From Paraburkholderia translucens (GTDB taxonomy: Bacteria; Pseudomonadota; Gammaproteobacteria; Burkholderiales; Burkholderiaceae): a DNA stretch of 64,000 nt. A program made the position numbers and the translations under genes. The number at the start of each line of letters is the position of its first letter. The first letter of the stretch is position 1. The notes under the pieces were generated by a model. The model was not told the DNA's origin, searched no databases, and was given only the letters and a program-made list of their open reading frames with translations. The stretch spans positions 1 to 64,000 of the forward strand of contig NZ_JAJITC010000015.1 in assembly GCF_020881035.1 (NCBI RefSeq), written 5' to 3'. Of the stretch, positions 35,649-46,877 are shown piece after piece.

Positions 35649-37492
35649 GCATTCGCGTTGCCGCGCACGTCGAATTCGACCTTCCAGCGCTCGTCGGAGC
35701 CGCGCGGGATGGCTTCCAGTTCGAGCGTGCCGGTTTCGGTCACGCGCGCATGCAGCTTCACCGGCACGACTTCACCGGCGGTGCGGCCGGCCGCCGGCAG
35801 CGTCGCCTGGATTTCCTCGAGCTCCTGCAACTCCTCGGGGCTCCAGAAATCGAGCAGCGTGCCGACCTGATCCTGACGACGCACCGACGAGCCGAAGAAG
35901 CGGAAATGCACCGGCTCACCGACGACCAGCCCGAACTCCTGCGCGGGCAACTCGGCTTCGGTGCCTTCTTCCATGCCGAACGGCGCGATGCACAGGGCCT
36001 GCACCGGCGGTTCGAGCCCGGGCACGGCCGGCATCGCAGATTCGATCGCGATGTAGTACGCCCGGGCGGTGCCGCCGCGAATCCGCACGCCGCGGCCGCG
36101 TCGCACGTAGCCGTAGTAGGCCGCGCCGCGCGCGACCGCCAGATCGAGGTCGGCGCCTTCGAGCAGACGCGCGGGCGCCACGCCTTCGGCCGCGAGCCAG
36201 CCGTTCAGCGTATCCATGATGCGTTCGACCAGCAGCGCCGACTTGAACACGCCGCCGTTGAACAGCACCGCGGTCGGATGCAGGAAGCTCGCGTTTGGCG
36301 CGACGTGCTCGCGCAGCCCTTCGAGTTCGGCCAGCGCGCCGACCTGACGGCCGAGGAACGCCGCCAGGTGGCGCGTGATGCCGGCGTCCTGCGCATACGG
36401 CAGACCGAGCTGCGTCAGACCGGCCCGCGCGCGGCTCACCGGACGCGCGGCGCTGTCGACCGGCGGGAAGAAGCCGTCGAGGATCGTCTGCGTGAGTTCG
36501 GCGCGCGTCAGCTCGGTGCGGATCGAGCCGCCGATCAGCTTCGAGCCGCGGCTCGGCACGACGAGCGGCACGGTGTCGGTGGCGGAGTCGGACAGCAGCG
36601 TCTCTTTCGCCGCGCGGCACGCGTAGGTGAGCGCGCGCAGTTGCCATGCGTCGGCCTGGGTGCCCTGCGCCGCGAGCTTGCGCGCGACGACATGCGCGAG
36701 CGCGAGGTCCATGTTGTCGCCGCCGAGCAGGATGTGCTCGCCGACCGCGACGCGATGCAGTTCGAGATTGCCGTCGCGCTCGATCACCGCGATCAGCGAC
36801 AGGTCGGTCGTGCCGCCGCCGACGTCGACGACGAGGATGATGTCGCCGACCTTGACCTGCTTGCGCCACTGGCCGCCGCTTTTCTGGATCCAGCTATAGA
36901 GCGCCGCCTGCGGCTCTTCGAGCAGCGTCATGCGCGTGAAACCGGCGGCCTCGGCGGCTTCGGCGGTCAGCTCGCGCGCGGCGGGGTCGAACGACGCGGG
37001 AATCGTCACGGTGACGTCCTGCTCGCCGAACGGCGCGTCAGGATGCGCGTGGTCCCACGCCTCGCGCAGGTGGGTCAGATAGCGCACCGAGCTTTCGAGC
37101 GGCGACACGCGCGCGACTTCGGGCGGCGCGTCGTTCGGCAGAATGCCCGCGCGACGGTCGACGCCCGGATGGCAGAGCCAGCTTTTCGCGCTCGACACGA
37201 GCCGGATCGGCGTGCCGGCGCCGCGGCTGCGCGCGAATTCGCCGACCGCGAATTCGCGTTGACCGGTCCACGGCAGGTAGAGATCGCCGGAAGCCAGTTC
37301 ATCGGGGTGGGGCAGGTAGAGGAACGACGGCAACAGCGGCAGGTCATTGATGGCGCCCGGGCCCGTGAGCTGCGCGATCGGCAGCACCTCCTGGGTGGTT
37401 TTCTCGCCGTCGCTCGCGTGCGTGTCCACGTAGGACAGCGCGCAGTGCGTGGTGCCGAGGTCGATGCCGATCGAATAGCGTGCGTCGCTCAT
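35645..37492 (-). CDS. Hsp70-family protein (second of pair)
   Basis: A 615-aa Hsp70-like ATPase: GIDLGTTHCALSYVD, VTVTIPASFDPAARELTAEAAEAAGFTRMTLLEEPQAALYSW, ILVVDVGGGTTDLSLIAV, GDNMDLALAHVVARKL and LFNGGVFKSALLVERIM. The C-terminal third resembles a beta-rich substrate-binding region but lacks a long lid. It lies between DUF2760 upstream and the larger Hsp70 downstream, with four-base overlaps on both sides. The parallel motif set indicates that the two Hsp70s arose from one ancestor and may work as a heteromer. Confidence 0.87.
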
Positions 37493-38064
37493 AGCTCCAC
37501 CTCCGCCGGTGCGATGACCTTCGCGTTATGGCCGTCGGCGAGCTTCGGCAGCCGCACGTCGTCGACGCGCCAGCCGCGATGGCTGATGCTGCCGCTAAAC
37601 GGCGCGCTGCCGACGACGTTGCCGGTCAGGCGCACCGAGCTCGCATCGAAACCCTCGGGCAGCGTCACGCGGCTGCCTTCCGCTTCGTCGCGCACCGGGC
37701 GGATCGTGAAGTGCTCGCGCAGCGTCGCGCGGCAGCCTTCGTGCACGAGACGCGCCGCCGCGCCGATGTCGGCGTCGCTATAGCCCTTGATGTCTTCCTC
37801 GACGAAATCGATGAAGCGTGCATCACGTTGCAGCAGGCCGAGCAGTTGCAGCGCGGCGTCGGGGGTGGCCTCCTTCAGCACCGGCGCGGGTTGCGGCTTC
37901 GGTTGCGCAGCGGGGGCCGGCGCGGGGGTTGCGGCGGCGTCGATCTTTTCGCCGTTACGCAGGCGCAGCACGTCGGCGGCGAAGCCGCCATTGCCGAGAA
38001 TGCTGAAAAATGTGCCCACGGCCAGGGAAATCCGGCCGAGGAAGGATGGGTTCGAATCGCTCAT
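37489..38064 (-). CDS. DUF2760-family protein
   Basis: A 191-aa protein starting MSDSNPSFLGRISLAVGTFF, with a weakly hydrophobic N-terminal segment and a Pro/Ala linker (about 45-65). The conserved core is LQLLGLLQRDARFIDFVEEDI, DADIGAAARLVHEGCRATLREHF, followed by beta-strand-rich residues to the end. An AGGAG lies before the ATG at 38064. It is first in an operon with two Hsp70 genes, and this order recurs in beta-proteobacteria. No biochemical role is known; a co-chaperone or adaptor function is inferred from the invariant link. Confidence 0.8.
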   Translation of the reverse strand: MSDSNPSFLGRISLAVGTFFSILGNGGFAADVLRLRNGEKIDAAATPAPAPAAQPKPQPAPVLKEATPDAALQLLGLLQRDARFIDFVEEDIKGYSDADIGAAARLVHEGCRATLREHFTIRPVRDEAEGSRVTLPEGFDASSVRLTGNVVGSAPFSGSISHRGWRVDDVRLPKLADGHNAKVIAPAEVEL

Positions 38065-38304
38065 AAAGGCTCCTGATCTGCTCTGTTTGGGACGAGCGGT
38101 CCTTGCCGGGCCGGGACGCCTGGTGACCCGGTTCGGCCGCGCGTGCGGCGCGCGCAAAAGCCGTATTTTGCCTTGCGGCGCGCCCGACGCGGGCAAAGCC
38201 GGCAATTCTAGCGGGCAAGGGGGTGGGATTGGCGGGGCGTGGGGGGAAGGACGACGAGACGGGAGCGCAGGCATCCCGGCGCGTTTCAGACGCCCGATTC
38301 GCGC

Positions 38305-39573
38305 TTAATTGCCACCGGCCTTGCCTGCTTTGGACTTCGCATCGCCCCAGTTCATCCGATGCCGATTGACGGTCTCGGTATGGCGCGCGTCGTCCTCGGT
38401 GTGCAGGTAGAGGCTGGTCGTGTTCAGCGAGACGTGGCCGAGATTGTCGCGGATCGTGCGCAGATCGACGCCGCCGTCCGCCTGATGCGAACCGGCCGTA
38501 TGCCGCAGCCAGTGCGCCGATGCGCGCTCCAGCTCGGCGGCGCGATCGGCGAACTCCGGGCCGCGCGCGCGCAACCACGCGGCCGCGCCCGCGAAGATGC
38601 CCTTGATCGCGTCGTGAATCGCCGAGCGCGAAAGGCAGCGGTTGCGGCCCTTGAAAGGCAGCACGAGCGGCGTGTCCTCGGCGCGGGTCGGCAGCGCGGC
38701 GAGGCCGTTCAGCGTCCGGTAGCTGCGCAGTTCCTGAACCAGCTCGGCCGACACCGGCACGATGCGCTCCTTGTCGCCCTTGCCGAGCGTTTCGAGCCAC
38801 CACTGGTCCTGACCGTCGGCGCCAAGCCGTCTGAAGAACTGCCCCATCTGCCCGCCGGCGACCTCGGAGATGCGCATGCCTTGCAGATAGAACAGGGTGG
38901 TCAGCCAGCGGCAGCGCGCGTAATACGCGCGTTGCGCGTCGCTGTCCACAGGCAGTTGCTCGACGAACAGCTTCACTTCGTCCCACAGCGATGTCGACAG
39001 GTAGCGCGTGACGCGCGGCGCGGAGCGCTTCGCGCGCTGCCGCAGCAGCGCCATCGGGTTGCCGCGCAGATAGCCGGCGTTGACGAGCCACGTGAACATC
39101 GCGTTCAGGATGATCAGCGCCTGGCGCTGGCTGGCCGGCGACAGCGGCCCATTGAACGGCCGCCAGCGTGCGTCGCTGCGCGCGTACTTGCCGCCGTTTG
39201 CCGACACCCAGCGCGCGGCCGGCTGCGGATCGGCGATGAACGCCTTGAACAGCAGCAGATCCTCGTGCGTCAGCGACGAAAGCGGCTTGCCGAGCTGCAC
39301 GACCGCCCACAGCAGCAGGCGCTCGGCTTCCTTGCGGTAGTTGTCGAAAGTGGTTTTGGTGTCCGCGTAATTGGAGAGCCACGCGCGCACGGCGTCGAGA
39401 TCGTTGCGGGCCGACAATTGCGAGCTGCCGGCCGCGCCACGATTGGTACCGTCGCGGCCATCGAGCAGCTCGGGCACGACGAGCGATTCGACGGGCTGGA
39501 CGGTGGCGAGCCCGGCGTTCGGGGCAGCGTTCGCGGCAGTATTCGGCACGGCTTTGGACACGGTTCGGGACAC
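38305..39573 (-). CDS. Tyrosine recombinase (Xer/phage integrase family)
   Basis: A 422-aa site-specific recombinase. The N-terminal SAM-like core-binding domain (about 60-180) includes TFDNYRKEAERLLLWAV. The catalytic domain has Arg in LQGMRISEVAG, Lys in TLGKGDKERIVPV, HxxR in SAHWLRHTAGSH, and the downstream His and nucleophile Tyr in DNLGHVSLNTTSLYLH. All catalytic residues appear present. There is no flanking tRNA, excisionase or phage gene, and the type occurs as a single chromosomal gene in Burkholderiales, so it is not taken as evidence of an element. Confidence 0.85.
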   Translation of the reverse strand: MSRTVSKAVPNTAANAAPNAGLATVQPVESLVVPELLDGRDGTNRGAAGSSQLSARNDLDAVRAWLSNYADTKTTFDNYRKEAERLLLWAVVQLGKPLSSLTHEDLLLFKAFIADPQPAARWVSANGGKYARSDARWRPFNGPLSPASQRQALIILNAMFTWLVNAGYLRGNPMALLRQRAKRSAPRVTRYLSTSLWDEVKLFVEQLPVDSDAQRAYYARCRWLTTLFYLQGMRISEVAGGQMGQFFRRLGADGQDQWWLETLGKGDKERIVPVSAELVQELRSYRTLNGLAALPTRAEDTPLVLPFKGRNRCLSRSAIHDAIKGIFAGAAAWLRARGPEFADRAAELERASAHWLRHTAGSHQADGGVDLRTIRDNLGHVSLNTTSLYLHTEDDARHTETVNRHRMNWGDAKSKAGKAGGN

Positions 39574-39750
39574 TCCTCGGGCGCACGCCGGTTGGCGTCA
39601 TTCTGCTCCGCTCGGGCACCGTCAGCGACGCTTGCCCGAGAGAAAAGCAGTGCCCGCTCTATTGCGGACGAAACGCGAAACCCTATCACACAGTCGGCTG
39701 CGGCTGGCGCAAAACAGGCGAGCGCGCTCGAGCGTCGCCGCGCTCCCGAT

Positions 39751-39828
39751 ATAGTCGCCGCCTATCGCCGGCATTGCCGGATTCCAATTCTATTGAAGAT
39801 GGCGCTCGCCTATAGTCGAATAGGCGAG
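39751..39828 (+). promoter_or_regulatory. katG control region
   Basis: ATAG-N7-CTAT at 39751-39765 fits one half of an OxyR site. Downstream, CTCGCCTAT and ATAGGCGAG form a perfect 9-bp inverted repeat (39805-39828, 6-bp spacer) that overlaps a possible -10 (TATAGT). The katG ATG is 131 bp further on. The rest of 39574-39959 shows no gene. Confidence 0.5.
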
Positions 39829-39959
39829 GAGTACCTCAATTTGCCACGGAAGCCTGACACGATGACAAACGCATAACAAGTACCTTGCATGGGATTGGAG
39901 AAAGTGTCGAAGCACCGACTCCGATCGACAACGGAGACATCCTCCAAAGGAGAGAACGC

Positions 39960-42224
<2,265 letters not shown>

Positions 42225-42234
42225 TTGAAGCCGG

Positions 42235-42258
42235 TGCGGCGAGCTTTGGCTCGCCGCA
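42235..42258. terminator. Hairpin between convergent katG and adh
   Basis: TGCGGCGAGC and its exact complement are separated by TTTG. It lies in the 45-bp gap between two convergent genes. There is no T-tract, so bidirectional attenuation rather than strong termination is likely. Confidence 0.5.
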
Positions 42259-42269
42259 TATCCTCCGCC

Positions 42270-43286
42270 TCAGGCCGTCTTCAGCACTACCCTGAAACGC
42301 GCATGGCCGCTCATCATGCGGTCGAAGGCCTGGGCCGCGTCGGCGAGCGGAAACTCCTCGATCATCGGCTTGACGCCGCTCATCGCGCTGAACGCGAGCG
42401 TGTCCTGCGAATCCGCCGAGGTGCCGGAGGGCCAGCCTTGCACCGAGTTGCGTCCCATGATGAATTGCGTGATCGGCACTTCGACCGGCTCTTCGGAGAC
42501 GCCGACCATCACGAGCTTGCCGTTCAGGCCGAGACCGCCGAGCGTGGCGCTCATCGCCTTGCCGCTCGTCACCGTGGCGAGTATCAGCTTCGCGCCGCCC
42601 AATGCCTGCAGCGCCTCGGCGACGTTTTCGGTTTTGCTGTCGATGTAGTGATGCGCGCCCAGTTGCTTCGCAAGCGGCGCCTTGTCCTGTCCGCGCGCGA
42701 TTGCCACCGTGCGAAAGCCCATCTTGCGCGCGAATTGCACGCCGAGATGGCCGAGGCCGCCGATTCCGAGAATCGCCACCACGTCACCGGCGCGCGCGCC
42801 GCTATTGCGGATCGCGTTGAAGGTCGTGATACCCGCGCAAAGCAACGGCGCGGCATCGACGTCGGACAGATCGTCGGGAATGCGCGCCAACGCTTCGACG
42901 GGGGCCACCATATATTCGGCGTAACCGCCGTCATAGCTGATGCCGGGGATGAGAGCGAACTGGCACAGCACGAAGTCGCCCTGGCGGCAGTGTTCGCATT
43001 TGCCGCAATGCCCGCCGTGCCAGCCGACCCCCACACGCTGCCCCGCCTGCCAGCCCTCGACGCCCGCCCCCAGCGCATCGATTACGCCCGCGATCTCGTG
43101 CCCGGGCACGCGCGGATAGGTCAGGCCCGGCCATAAACCTTCCTTGGTCATCACATCGCTATGACAGATGCCGCATGCCTGAATCCTGATGCGCACGTGA
43201 CCCGCGCCCGGCTCGGGCACGTCGCGCTCAACCAGTTCGAGAGGGCCGCCGGCCTGCTTCACTTCGACTGCTTTCATTTTGGGCAT
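42270..43286 (-). CDS. Zinc-dependent alcohol dehydrogenase
   Basis: A 338-aa medium-chain dehydrogenase: catalytic zinc ligands in CGICHSD and GHEIAG, the structural-zinc loop HGGHCGKCEHCRQGDFVLC with four Cys, and the Rossmann motif GIGGLGHLGVQFARKMGF. GWPSGTSADSQDTLAF is typical of the AdhA/AdhP-like group acting on small alcohols or aldehydes. The ATG at 43286 (MPKMKAVEV) follows AGGAAGGACATC; upstream in-frame starts add nothing recognisable. It converges on katG. Confidence 0.92.
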   Translation of the reverse strand: MPKMKAVEVKQAGGPLELVERDVPEPGAGHVRIRIQACGICHSDVMTKEGLWPGLTYPRVPGHEIAGVIDALGAGVEGWQAGQRVGVGWHGGHCGKCEHCRQGDFVLCQFALIPGISYDGGYAEYMVAPVEALARIPDDLSDVDAAPLLCAGITTFNAIRNSGARAGDVVAILGIGGLGHLGVQFARKMGFRTVAIARGQDKAPLAKQLGAHHYIDSKTENVAEALQALGGAKLILATVTSGKAMSATLGGLGLNGKLVMVGVSEEPVEVPITQFIMGRNSVQGWPSGTSADSQDTLAFSAMSGVKPMIEEFPLADAAQAFDRMMSGHARFRVVLKTA

Positions 43287-43560
43287 GATGTCCTTCCTTT
43301 CCAGTGACGAACGGGAACAGAGGGGAACAAACTTCCACATGATAGTCCGCGCCGAATGGGCTCGCCACAAAGAAGCCGGCGCGGGACTGGAGAGAACAGG
43401 CACTATCCCGCCTGTCCGTCCGTACCGCGATGTGAATATCCAACGTGAACGGAGATTGACGTTCGTTGACATTGGGACTGCAGAATCATCCATCGCCCAT
43501 TCCCTGTCCCTGTAGTCGCCTGGTAGTTTGGGTGTTTTAACAGGTACAGAGGAATACGGA

Positions 43561-44394
43561 ATGTCGTATCAACAGGATTCGGACGGCGTGCGCGTTGTGC
43601 TCAGTGCGCCGCAGCTCGCCGCAGTGCTCACCCGCCAGTCGATCAGCCAGACGGAAATGCTTTCGAACCGGCTATGGGGCGGGTTGCAACTCGTCGGCGG
43701 CCTGCTGGAAATGGTCGGAGCCGGGGCGCTGTGTGTGATGCCGGAACCGACGATGGCGAGCAAGGCCGGGTGCATCGTGTTCGGCGCACATGGTTCTGAC
43801 ACGGCGGCAGCGGGGCTGCGTCGAGTATGGACGGGGCGTGATACGGCGACGCTGACCCAGCAGGGTACGACGAAGCTGGCCGAGGCGATCAATGTCAGCT
43901 CCGATATGGCCGACAAGATCGGCCTGTCGCTCGATATGGCCGTGCCGTTCGGGTTCGCCGGCTCGATCAAGGCTGCACGCGCGGCCAGTATCACAATGGG
44001 TCGGATCAACCTGCAAATGCATGAGGCGAAGGCCCTTAATCCAAAGCTTGGAGGACATACAATCGAAAAGCATGTCGGCAAAACCGAAGCATGGCTGCGG
44101 GACAGGTTGGTACGCGACCCCCACATTCCGGCAGCGTCGTCATTTACAGATATTCGGTTCGCTGAATGGGCAATATCGGAAACAATGAATGCAAACGTAG
44201 CACGAATAAAAGCGTGGGCGGCATCGCCGCTAAACGATTTGACATTATTCAAGGACGTTGGTCGGAACGTCGGGCATGCAGTGATCAGAAAGTCAGGGGC
44301 TTACGTGCCAGCGCGCCGGGTCAAGCTGATTCTTCGTTACCAGACCTACAACGGCATGCCTTACTATGTATTCACCGCAATGCTTGTCGAGTAA
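43561..44394 (+). CDS. Polymorphic toxin with RNase A-like C-terminal domain
   Basis: A 277-aa protein. Residues 1-150 are a pre-toxin region with hydrophobic stretches (WGGLQLVGGLLEMVGAGALCVM) and HGSDTAAAGLRRVWTG. Residues 155-277 match the CdiA C-terminal RNase A-like domain: GGHTIEKHVGKT, AASSFTDIRFAEWAI, GRNVGHAVIRK, and YYVFTAM at the end. By comparison with the Yersinia kristensenii toxin, His171, Arg182 (11 residues later) and Thr272 fit catalytic positions, while the usual Tyr is Met274. AGAGGAATACGG precedes the ATG. The toxin end is less GC-rich than its surroundings. The immunity gene follows in 4 bp. Confidence 0.78.
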   Translation: MSYQQDSDGVRVVLSAPQLAAVLTRQSISQTEMLSNRLWGGLQLVGGLLEMVGAGALCVMPEPTMASKAGCIVFGAHGSDTAAAGLRRVWTGRDTATLTQQGTTKLAEAINVSSDMADKIGLSLDMAVPFGFAGSIKAARAASITMGRINLQMHEAKALNPKLGGHTIEKHVGKTEAWLRDRLVRDPHIPAASSFTDIRFAEWAISETMNANVARIKAWAASPLNDLTLFKDVGRNVGHAVIRKSGAYVPARRVKLILRYQTYNGMPYYVFTAMLVE

Positions 44395-44398
44395 CTCT

Positions 44399-44695
44399 AT
44401 GACCATGAATAACGGGAAATACAGCAACCTTGAACAATTGATCATGGGGCGTTTTCATGAGGATTATTCGCTATATGGAGATTCGATACCCGATCTCGTT
44501 CTTTCCTATAAAAGGGGGATGAACCAGACCGAGAAAGCTGCCGCCCTGAAGGAGATAGAGCAGCTCAAAGAGGATAACCGCGACAACCTGGACGCGGCAT
44601 TCGAAGACGCTTTTGGATGCCACGTAGATCCGGTTCTCTGGGGCCACACGGCAGCATCGTTCCTTGACGAGCTGAAGCGGCTCCTGAGCGAGTAG
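44399..44695 (+). CDS. CdiI-like immunity protein
   Basis: A 98-aa acidic protein: YSNLEQLIMGRFHEDYSLYGDSIPDLV, a charged helix (QTEKAAALKEIEQLKEDNRDN), GCHVDPVLWGHTAASFLDELKRLL. The FHxDY/W start and the C-terminal WG-to-FL helix fit the CdiI_2-type immunity family found behind CDI toxins. It starts 4 bp after the toxin stop; a second ATG at 44405 is possible. Base composition is lower in G+C than the host average. It should neutralise the RNase domain encoded upstream. Confidence 0.7.
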   Translation: MTMNNGKYSNLEQLIMGRFHEDYSLYGDSIPDLVLSYKRGMNQTEKAAALKEIEQLKEDNRDNLDAAFEDAFGCHVDPVLWGHTAASFLDELKRLLSE

Positions 44696-45121
44696 TTCAC
44701 TTGTCGCCGCGCGTGGGCCGTCCCATGCAGTTCAGCGCATGCACACGCGGCGATGTTCATATTTGTCCCAAGAAACCAGCATGAGGGTTCGCATTGTTCC
44801 ACCGGAACCCTGCATCCGCTCGAGTCGCCCGGCAGGCAACGGACACGGACCCCACGCAACGCGAGCATCTTCACAAACTGCTGGCTGCCCGATATTCGCG
44901 AGTCTTCGCGTCCGACTGGAAAGATTTTCGGGAAAGCCCGGCGTCGCCAATCTGCGGCTTTTCCAGCAGTTTGCGGCACCCGCGCGGCAGTTCCCTCACT
45001 CGCCGCCGTCTGTGTCAGTGCCGCGCATATGACATCCGATGTAATTGGCGCGCCGTGTGGCGGCCTCTACTCTTCGACTACCGCGTCCTCGATCCGATGG
45101 CGCACACGTCAAGGAGATACC
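44696..45121. other. Gene-free stretch after immunity gene
   Basis: About 425 bp with short frames on both strands, none with a ribosome-binding site or recognisable product. The end nearest 45121 carries the promoter and AAGGAGATACC ribosome-binding site of the next gene. Confidence 0.4.
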
Positions 45122-45679
45122 ATGTCTAGCTACCCCGTCCACACCATCGAGTCGGCTCCCGCGCAATCGCAGCCCGTGCTGCGCAAACTGCAACAGGCGT
45201 TCGGCCTGATCCCGAACATCGCGGCCACCATGGCGGATTCACCGGTGCTGATCAACGGCTTTATCGGCCTGTTCGAGCGCGTGCATGCGAGCAGCCTGAC
45301 CGAGCCGCAGATCCAGACGCTGCTGCTCACCAATGCCGTCACGAACGCGAGCGAATGGGCGGTCGCGTTTCATACCGCGCTAGGGCTACAGGCCAGCTTG
45401 CGACGCGCCGATGTCGAGGCGATCCGCCACGGCGGCTTGCCCGACGATGCGCGGCTCGCCGCGCTGTCGACGCTCGCGCGCACGCTGATCGAAAAGCGCG
45501 GGCGCCTGGCCGACGAGGACCGGCAACGCTTCGTCGCGGCAGGGTTCAGCGCGCAGCAGCTTCTCGAGGTGATCGCGGTGGCCGCCGCATCGACGATCAC
45601 GAACTACACCGGCAGCGTGACGCAGCCGCCGCTCGAGACGCAGTTCGGAGAATTCGCGTGGCAGGCGCCCACGCGCTGA
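45122..45679 (+). CDS. Carboxymuconolactone decarboxylase-family protein
   Basis: A 185-aa protein, all-helical by pattern: SQPVLRKLQQAFGLIPNIAATMADSPVLINGFIGLFERV, EPQIQTLLLTNAVTNASEWAVAFHTALG, GFSAQQLLEVIAVAAASTITNYTGSV. It belongs to the CMD/AhpD-like fold, but the CxxC redox pair is absent (NASEWAVAFH replaces ECxxC), so peroxidase activity of the AhpD type is not expected. AAGGAGATACC precedes the ATG. The XRE regulator gene follows in 36 bp and probably controls it. Confidence 0.85.
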   Translation: MSSYPVHTIESAPAQSQPVLRKLQQAFGLIPNIAATMADSPVLINGFIGLFERVHASSLTEPQIQTLLLTNAVTNASEWAVAFHTALGLQASLRRADVEAIRHGGLPDDARLAALSTLARTLIEKRGRLADEDRQRFVAAGFSAQQLLEVIAVAAASTITNYTGSVTQPPLETQFGEFAWQAPTR

Positions 45680-45715
45680 GCAGTCCTGTTCAGGCAAGCA
45701 GACGAGGGCAAAGCG

Positions 45716-46609
45716 ATGAACGTCACGAGCCACGATCCGAAAGTGCAGGCCGGTGATCTCGGCAGTCTGTTGCGCTATTGGCGTGACGCGCGTGGCGTGA
45801 GTCAGCTCGATCTGTCGCTCGAGGCCGGCATCTCGCAGCGGCAGATCAGCTTCATCGAAAGCGGGCGCAGCGTGCCGGGCCGCGACACGCTGCTTGCGCT
45901 CGCGCAGACTCTCGAGGTCCCGCTGCGCGAGCGCAACGCGCTGCTGCTTGCCGCCGGTTATGCGCCGATCTATTCGGAGGCGCCGTGGAATGCGCAGGAA
46001 ATGCACAGCGTGGTGCGCGCGCTCGAACGGGTCGTGCGTCAGCACGAACCGTTTCCGGCGCTCGTAATGGACCGCGACTGGAACGTGCTGATGAGCAACG
46101 ACGCGGCACCGCGCTTCTTCAACTGTTTCATCGACATGGCCGCGCGTGAAGGTCCGCGCAACATGCTGCATCTGATCTTCGATCCGCGCGGCATGCGGCC
46201 GTTCGTCGCCGACTGGGAAGAGGTCGCGCGCAGCCTGCTGCAACGGGTGTATCGCGAGTCGGTGGGTCATGTGGTCGTCGACCATACCAGGCGTCTGCTC
46301 GACGAACTGCTCGCGTATCCCGGCGTACCGCGCGACTGGAAAACGCATCATGGGTCGTCTGCGACGCACGCCGCGATGCCGATGATTCCGCTCGGCCTCG
46401 TCAGCGACGGCGTGGTGCTGCGCTATTTCTCGATGGTCACGACCGTGGGCACACCGCAAAACGTGGCCGCGCAGGAACTGCGCGTCGAATGCATGTTCCC
46501 CGCCGACGATGTCACCGAGGCACTTCATCAGCAGTTGCTTGCTGCGCACGGAGCGACATCAGGGAAGCCCGGCGATTCAGGCGGGCAACTTGAGGAGCCC
46601 CCATCATGA
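45716..46609 (+). CDS. XRE regulator with MmyB-like ligand domain
   Basis: A 297-aa protein with an N-terminal Cro/CI helix-turn-helix (LGSLLRYWRDARGVSQLDLSLEAGISQRQISFIESGRSVPGRDTLLALAQTL) and a PAS-like MmyB ligand-binding domain (about 105-270: PALVMDRDWNVLMSNDAAPRFF, NMLHLIFDPRGMRPF). Such regulators usually control an adjacent oxidoreductase, and the CMD protein upstream is the obvious partner. The C-terminal end is short and low-complexity (SGGQLEEPPS). Its stop overlaps the start of the katG-like fragment. Confidence 0.88.
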   Translation: MNVTSHDPKVQAGDLGSLLRYWRDARGVSQLDLSLEAGISQRQISFIESGRSVPGRDTLLALAQTLEVPLRERNALLLAAGYAPIYSEAPWNAQEMHSVVRALERVVRQHEPFPALVMDRDWNVLMSNDAAPRFFNCFIDMAAREGPRNMLHLIFDPRGMRPFVADWEEVARSLLQRVYRESVGHVVVDHTRRLLDELLAYPGVPRDWKTHHGSSATHAAMPMIPLGLVSDGVVLRYFSMVTTVGTPQNVAAQELRVECMFPADDVTEALHQQLLAAHGATSGKPGDSGGQLEEPPS

Positions 46610-46698
46610 AGGATGAACCGAAAGACGGTGTCGATCGACGCGACTTCATGTCCGCCTGGGTCAAGGCGATGAGCCTCGGCTGCTTCGACCTGGCTTGA
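46606..46698 (+). pseudogene. katG 3'-end remnant (30 codons)
   Basis: The frame MKDEPKDGVDRRDFMSAWVK continues AMSLGCFDLA and stops. Its last 20 residues align with the KatG C-terminus (FVRDFIAAWVKVMNLDRFDLA), and the DNA from 46639 matches 42165-42225 at roughly 80%. No further katG sequence precedes it. It has a GAGGAG and an ATG overlapping the XRE stop, so it may be translated by chance, but its origin is clearly a katG gene end. Confidence 0.75.
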
Positions 46699-46745
46699 TG
46701 CGCGACTGCAATGGGTAGCGGCTTGCATGAACCTCTTTAGCACTT

Positions 46746-46783
46746 CATGAAAAACCGGAGGTGTGCTCCTCCGGTTTTTCATG
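46746..46783. terminator. Bidirectional terminator, 16-bp perfect stem
   Basis: CATGAAAAACCGGAGG and its exact complement flank a six-base loop. A and T runs at the stem ends serve both strands: XRE/katG remnant from the left and the membrane protein gene from the right. Confidence 0.85.
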
Positions 46784-46877
46784 GTGCGGCAGAAGCACCA
46801 TCAGCCGGCCGCTCCCGCGTTTTGCTTCGCACCCGTAGTCGCGTCAGCGTGCGGTATCGGTACGCGCGCGGCCGACA

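Noticed and set aside
38305..39573. Tyrosine recombinase as marker of a prophage or genomic island
   Set aside because: No tRNA, attachment repeats, excisionase or phage genes flank it, and it is a known single chromosomal gene type in this group. A link to the katG 3'-end repeat remains speculative.
44753..45679. Longer 308-aa form of the CMD-family protein
   Set aside because: The upstream 123 codons lack family similarity, while a strong AAGGAGATACC and ATG at 45122 mark the true start.
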